IMG/VR virus record: IMGVR_UViG_3300044620_000417 | Span: 1 to 21,531 of that record | Reading direction: 5' to 3' (one strand) | Source: a virus | DNA length: 21,531 nucleotides | Notes under the pieces: generated by a model | Seen by the model: only the letters and a program-made list of their open reading frames with translations | Told to the model about the DNA's origin: nothing | Databases searched by the model: none | Translations under genes and position numbers: made by a program | Part shown: piece after piece, positions 19,123-21,531 of the stretch | How the letters are laid out: each line of letters opens with the position of its first letter | Numbering within the stretch: position 1 is the stretch's first letter

Positions 19123-19180
19123 TTGACAATAAATGGATTTGGGTATATAATCATTACATAGACAGTTAACTAAAGGACTC
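19123..19180 (+). promoter_or_regulatory. Promoter and leader cassette, copy 2
   Basis: TTGACA (19123-19128), 17-bp spacer, TATAAT (19146-19151), then a leader through AAAGGACTCA. It matches 7696-7753 with one difference. Confidence 0.88.
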
Positions 19181-19183
19181 AAA

Positions 19184-19414
19184 ATGACCAAGCAATTCGT
19201 ACAAGTTAGTGCTCGTAAAGACAGCAACAATTTTGCACTCTGTAGCAACCTGAGCATCATGGCATATGATGGTCTGACTGCCGAGCAGGCCCTGTGCAAA
19301 TTGCAGGAGATGGCGGATGAATATGGAGCGAAGGGTTACGATATCGAATGGATTCGTAGCGATTTCGATGCAATTGACGAAGAAATGTACGGCGACTTGT
19401 TTGCCCAAATTTGA
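19184..19414 (+). CDS. Small hypothetical protein, 76 aa
   Basis: A 76-residue acidic protein: VSARKDSNNFALCSNLSIMA, then a helix (LTAEQALCKLQEMADEYGAK) and ...YDIEWIRSDFDAIDEEMYGD. It has its own promoter cassette and AAAGGA. Its stop TGA (19412-19414) is inside the -35 box of the next promoter. No function recognised. Confidence 0.75.
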   Translation: MTKQFVQVSARKDSNNFALCSNLSIMAYDGLTAEQALCKLQEMADEYGAKGYDIEWIRSDFDAIDEEMYGDLFAQI

Positions 19415-19439
19415 CAATAAATGGTTTTGGTGCTATAAT
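19411..19439 (+). promoter_or_regulatory. Promoter for the 19472 gene
   Basis: TTGACA (19411-19416), 17-bp spacer beginning ATAAATGG, TATAAT (19434-19439). The -35 supplies the stop codon of the preceding gene. Confidence 0.85.
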
Positions 19440-19471
19440 AGAATCTTAAACAGTCAACTAAAGGAAACGAA

Positions 19472-19897
19472 ATGGCTTACTTCAATCAAGAACGCAAAAA
19501 AGAACGTGCTCCGGTTATCAAATCTATCCTGAAAAAGTACGGTGTCAAAGGTTCGCTTGCTGTGCGTAACCACTCTACTTTTGTCCTGAACGTCAAGTCG
19601 GGTTCTGTTGACTTTATTGAAAACTATATCAAGACCGATGCTGACAAAAACTACGGTAACAAATTGTCGCAGGATCAAATCGACTATATCCGTAACAACA
19701 AATCTTTGGATGTGAATCCCTACTGGTATCAAGAACACTATTCGGGTAAGGCTCTTTCTTTCCTTAAGGAAGTGTTCACTGCAATGAACAAAGGTAACCA
19801 TGATAATTCGGATGTCCAAACTGACTACTTTGATGTGGGTTGGTATGTTGATGTGAACATTGGTTCTTGGGACAAGCCCTACACTTTGGAAAAATAA
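19472..19897 (+). CDS. Conserved phage protein, 141 aa
   Basis: A 141-residue protein that I recognise as a type widely shared among tailed phages: AYFNQERKKERAPVIKSILK, KYGVKGSLAVRNHSTFVLNV, PYWYQEHYSGKALSFLKEVF and NSDVQTDYFDVGWYVDVNIG. Long-range conservation of NHST and TDYFD-GWY suggests an enzyme or binding site, but I do not know a function. AAAGGAAA ribosome binding site; own promoter. Confidence 0.82.
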   Translation: MAYFNQERKKERAPVIKSILKKYGVKGSLAVRNHSTFVLNVKSGSVDFIENYIKTDADKNYGNKLSQDQIDYIRNNKSLDVNPYWYQEHYSGKALSFLKEVFTAMNKGNHDNSDVQTDYFDVGWYVDVNIGSWDKPYTLEK

Positions 19898-19898
19898 A

Positions 19899-20054
19899 AT
19901 GAATCAATATTGGATCCTCGTAAAATATAAAGACGAACCTGGTGCAGGCTTTGGACGCATGTATATTAATGCTGACAATCCTTTCCAAGCAATCCAAATG
20001 GCTAAAGGTATGTATGGACGTTTGCTGATTAGTGAATCAGCGAACGTGGTGTAA
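19899..20054 (+). CDS. Small hypothetical protein, 51 aa
   Basis: A 51-residue protein, MNQYWILVKYKDEPGAGFGR MYINADNPFQAIQMAKGMYG..., with a strand-strand-helix-strand pattern typical of tiny phage alpha/beta proteins. It starts one base after the previous stop; the longer upstream frame overlaps that gene and is rejected. No ribosome binding site other than AAAATAAA, so translation is probably by coupling. Function unknown. Confidence 0.7.
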   Translation: MNQYWILVKYKDEPGAGFGRMYINADNPFQAIQMAKGMYGRLLISESANVV

Positions 20055-20070
20055 TTCGGGCAAATGAGTG

Positions 20071-20113
20071 GTTGACAGTTATAACGCCCGGTGTTATAAT
20101 AGTAACTGTCAAC
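20071..20113 (+). promoter_or_regulatory. Consensus promoter wrapped in nested operator-like dyads
   Basis: TTGACA (20072-20077), 17-bp spacer, TATAAT (20095-20100), predicted start 20107. GTTGACAGTTA (20071-20081) and TAACTGTCAAC (20103-20113) are perfect 11-bp inverted arms, one over the -35 and one over the start. Inside, ATAACGCC-C-GGTGTTAT (20081-20097) is a second near-perfect palindrome in the spacer. Probably a strong, tightly regulated promoter. Confidence 0.8.
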
Positions 20114-20157
20114 ATTGACATTTTATTAACTTAGTCTAATCTTAAAGGGAACTTATA

Positions 20158-20550
20158 ATGGCTAACGCAAATCAAACTTTCAAAGTCGCTGGTATCACTG
20201 TTCATAATGGTAATGCTAAGGTTCGTTTCACTGATGATATGGTTCGCCGTATCAAACAGTTTACTAAAGGTGGCGCAACCCGCGTTGACTTTATTGAATT
20301 GCCGAGTGAGATGACCAAGCTTGAAGCACTTGCTTATATGGCAAAACATGCAGAATTTCAATCTGCTGAGGATCAGGCAACTATTGCGGATACTACTTCT
20401 GACAAGACAAAAGAAGCAAGTAAAGGTACTGTAAAAGTTAAGGCATCCAAGCCTAGCATTGAATCTATCAAGGCTCGTGGCAAGAAGAAAGAAGTCACAC
20501 CCGAGCAAGTTCTCGCGGCCGCTGACTTGCATAACGTGGATCCCGCATAA
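20158..20550 (+). CDS. Conserved phage protein, 130 aa
   Basis: A 130-residue protein. N-terminal part: VAGITVHNGNAKVRFTDDMV RRIKQFTKGGATRVDFIELP; middle helix with MTKLEALAYMAKHAEFQSAE; then a Lys/Ser/Thr-rich, probably flexible tail (KTKEASKGTVKVKASKPSIE ... GKKKEVTPEQVL). The N-terminal half is one I recall from other large phages of aquatic bacteria, with no known role. AAAGGGA ribosome binding site, first gene behind the dyad-flanked promoter. Confidence 0.8.
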   Translation: MANANQTFKVAGITVHNGNAKVRFTDDMVRRIKQFTKGGATRVDFIELPSEMTKLEALAYMAKHAEFQSAEDQATIADTTSDKTKEASKGTVKVKASKPSIESIKARGKKKEVTPEQVLAAADLHNVDPA

Positions 20551-20552
20551 CT

Positions 20553-20741
20553 ATGAAGCTGTCTACTAAACTTTCAAAAGTAGGTGACAACCTTACTGTC
20601 CACATGTATGACAACGGCTTTATGGTTGAAGTATCCGGTCGCAATGACGATGACGACTGGAAGACTGCAAAGATCATGTGCCCAACATTGAATGACGTAT
20701 ATACCGTGATTGAAGAAGCGGCAGCTATGGTAAAGGAATAA
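20553..20741 (+). CDS. Small hypothetical protein, 62 aa
   Basis: A 62-residue protein, KLSTKLSKVGDNLTVHMYDN GFMVEVSGRNDDDDWKTAKI..., a small beta sheet followed by a helix (LNDVYTVIEEAAAMVKE). It begins two bases after the previous stop. This short acidic type is common next to the preceding gene in my recollection of large phages, but no role is known. Confidence 0.72.
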   Translation: MKLSTKLSKVGDNLTVHMYDNGFMVEVSGRNDDDDWKTAKIMCPTLNDVYTVIEEAAAMVKE

Positions 20742-20742
20742 G

Positions 20743-20979
20743 ATGAACCTTCAAACATTTCGCCGATCATTTAATCCACGCCGTGAATTTGATCCTACTA
20801 GTCATGAGGATTTGATTGAACTGAAGTATTTTAAAGATAATGGCAAATGGAAGAACGGTTGTCCTTTCTATGTAGAAGACCCTTTCATTGAAGTGCCCGC
20901 AATGTGTTATTTCAAGTATAGTGAACACATGCTATCACAACTAAAAGTCACTACACGAAAACAAAAAAGCCCCAAATGA
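20743..20979 (+). CDS. Small hypothetical protein, 78 aa
   Basis: A 78-residue, aromatic and charged protein (MNLQTFRRSFNPRREFDPTS HEDLIELKYFKDNGKWKNGC PFYVEDPFIEVPAMCYFKYS). Two Cys are present but no clear metal motif. It starts one base after the previous stop, behind GGAATAAG. Its TGA stop falls in the loop of the terminator that ends the operon. Function unknown. Confidence 0.7.
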   Translation: MNLQTFRRSFNPRREFDPTSHEDLIELKYFKDNGKWKNGCPFYVEDPFIEVPAMCYFKYSEHMLSQLKVTTRKQKSPK

Positions 20980-20990
20980 GGGGCTTTTTT
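20963..20990. terminator. Bidirectional terminator between convergent genes
   Basis: AAAAAAGCCCC (20963-20973), loop AAATGA, GGGGCTTTTTT (20980-20990). The A-run and T-run on the two sides let it stop transcription from both strands, between the plus-strand operon and the minus-strand tail gene. Confidence 0.92.
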
Positions 20991-21008
20991 TATGGCTACG
21001 TCGGGTGC

Positions 21009-21531
21009 TTAACCTATACGCCAGTTAGTTCCGTCACACCATACACATACAGTATTTGAACCACTGTTACCAACAATTGCACCAAAGTTTCCTACCGATG
21101 CCAAGTTAGCGTCACTGACAAATGCTCTAAATCCTGCTACTGCATATTGACCGGATGGCAATGTATCTACTGTTAGAACAGGACTTTGAGTAACTCCGGC
21201 TTCAGTAAACAAATAGTTTTTAGCATTGGTTGTTAATTTAATACCATTTACTGATGTTAACCTATTTGGTAGTGTGAACTGAGCAATCTGTTGACCACCA
21301 CCAGTTCCACTTACTGTAAATGTGCCTGCGCCCCCACCAGTATATACCCCGGTAACAGTTGTAGATGTGCTACCAAGTATTATGGTATCACCTACTTCCA
21401 TCAATGCTAATACGCCTAGCATATAAGTAGAAGATGCATTGGTGAATGTCAGTGTATTACCAGACCAGACTAAATCATCATACTGATATAATATATCAAA
21501 TGTAGCAAGTGGAATATTATTTGTTACAATA
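21009..21531 (-). CDS. C-terminus of a tail-fibre-like structural protein (partial)
   Basis: A minus-strand frame is open from the right edge to the TAA at 21009-21011. The visible 173 or so residues are Gly/Thr/Ser/Val-rich with repetitive beta character (GDTIILGSTSTTVTGVYTGG; GTFTVSGTGGGQQIAQFTLP) and end FGAIVGNSGSNTVCVWCDGT NWRIG. This ending, with a 'SDG/CDGTNWRIG' type motif, is common at the C-terminus of tail-fibre and other phage structural proteins. The in-frame Met at 21422 is not the true start because the frame continues upstream (…LVWSGNTLTFTNASSTYM). The protein begins outside the window. Confidence 0.75.
   Translation of the reverse strand, partial: IVTNNIPLATFDILYQYDDLVWSGNTLTFTNASSTYMLGVLALMEVGDTIILGSTSTTVTGVYTGGGAGTFTVSGTGGGQQIAQFTLPNRLTSVNGIKLTTNAKNYLFTEAGVTQSPVLTVDTLPSGQYAVAGFRAFVSDANLASVGNFGAIVGNSGSNTVCVWCDGTNWRIG

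Noticed and set aside
20115-20140. Second promoter starting at TTGACA 20115
   Set aside because: The nearest -10-like sequence, TCTAAT at 20135-20140, leaves only a 14-bp spacer, while the perfect promoter just upstream already explains expression.

Overview
The window looks like part of a large, strictly lytic tailed-phage genome (myovirus/T4-like grade) infecting a Gram-negative, probably aquatic, bacterium. Support: about 50 tightly packed, mostly tiny genes on one strand with ATGA/TAATG overlaps; an rIIA-rIIB pair; a phage NAD+ salvage set; many textbook sigma-70 promoters (TTGACA-N17-TATAAT) in short intergenic gaps; and a convergent structural gene at the right edge whose C-terminus resembles tail-fibre proteins. 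I cannot name the species or host. No tRNA, rRNA, insertion sequence or CRISPR array was seen.

Layout. 1-962: tail of an unknown gene, a small conserved phage gene, and a stand-alone TOPRIM (primase-like) protein. 1055-2212: GIY-YIG nuclease and small accessory genes. 2209-6851: a long operon of 17 tiny genes, including two micro-membrane proteins, a WGR-like protein, zinc-finger-like proteins, a secreted protein, an AbrB-like protein, membrane proteins and an SH3-barrel-like protein. 6838-8234: short promoter-led cassettes. 8258-11615: rIIA, a 45-aa protein, rIIB, then a clear terminator. 11662-12290: two small genes. 12268-15495: operon with the bifunctional NMN adenylyltransferase/Nudix protein, small genes, a macro-domain protein and a nucleoside deoxyribosyltransferase-like protein. 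15500-17032: nicotinamide phosphoribosyltransferase (NadV) under its own promoter. 17033-18190: AAA+ ATPase. 18200-20979: short promoter-gene cassettes separated by a repeated structured element. 21009-21531: C-terminus of a tail-fibre-like protein on the minus strand.

How it works together. NadV (nicotinamide to NMN) and the NadM-type enzyme (NMN to NAD+) form a complete two-step route that rebuilds NAD+ from nicotinamide, the chemistry of the NARP2 counter-defence pathway against NAD+-depleting immunity. A macro-domain protein and a deoxyribosyltransferase-like protein lie in the same stretch and may act on ADP-ribose-type products. rIIA/rIIB are also linked to survival in hosts carrying exclusion systems, so the centre of the window reads as a host-takeover/counter-defence region.

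The most unusual content is non-coding: (i) a 50-bp sequence, identical in two places 18 kb apart and diverged in a third, with a perfect 9-bp stem, an inner GGAA hairpin and a possible pseudoknot, whose 3' arm also sits at the extreme 5' end of the nadV transcript; (ii) three promoters whose predicted start site falls on or one base before an ATG (leaderless mRNAs); (iii) dyad-symmetric sites overlapping the start of four promoters; (iv) Shine-Dalgarno sequences presented in hairpins; (v) promoters whose -35 box supplies the stop codon of the previous gene.
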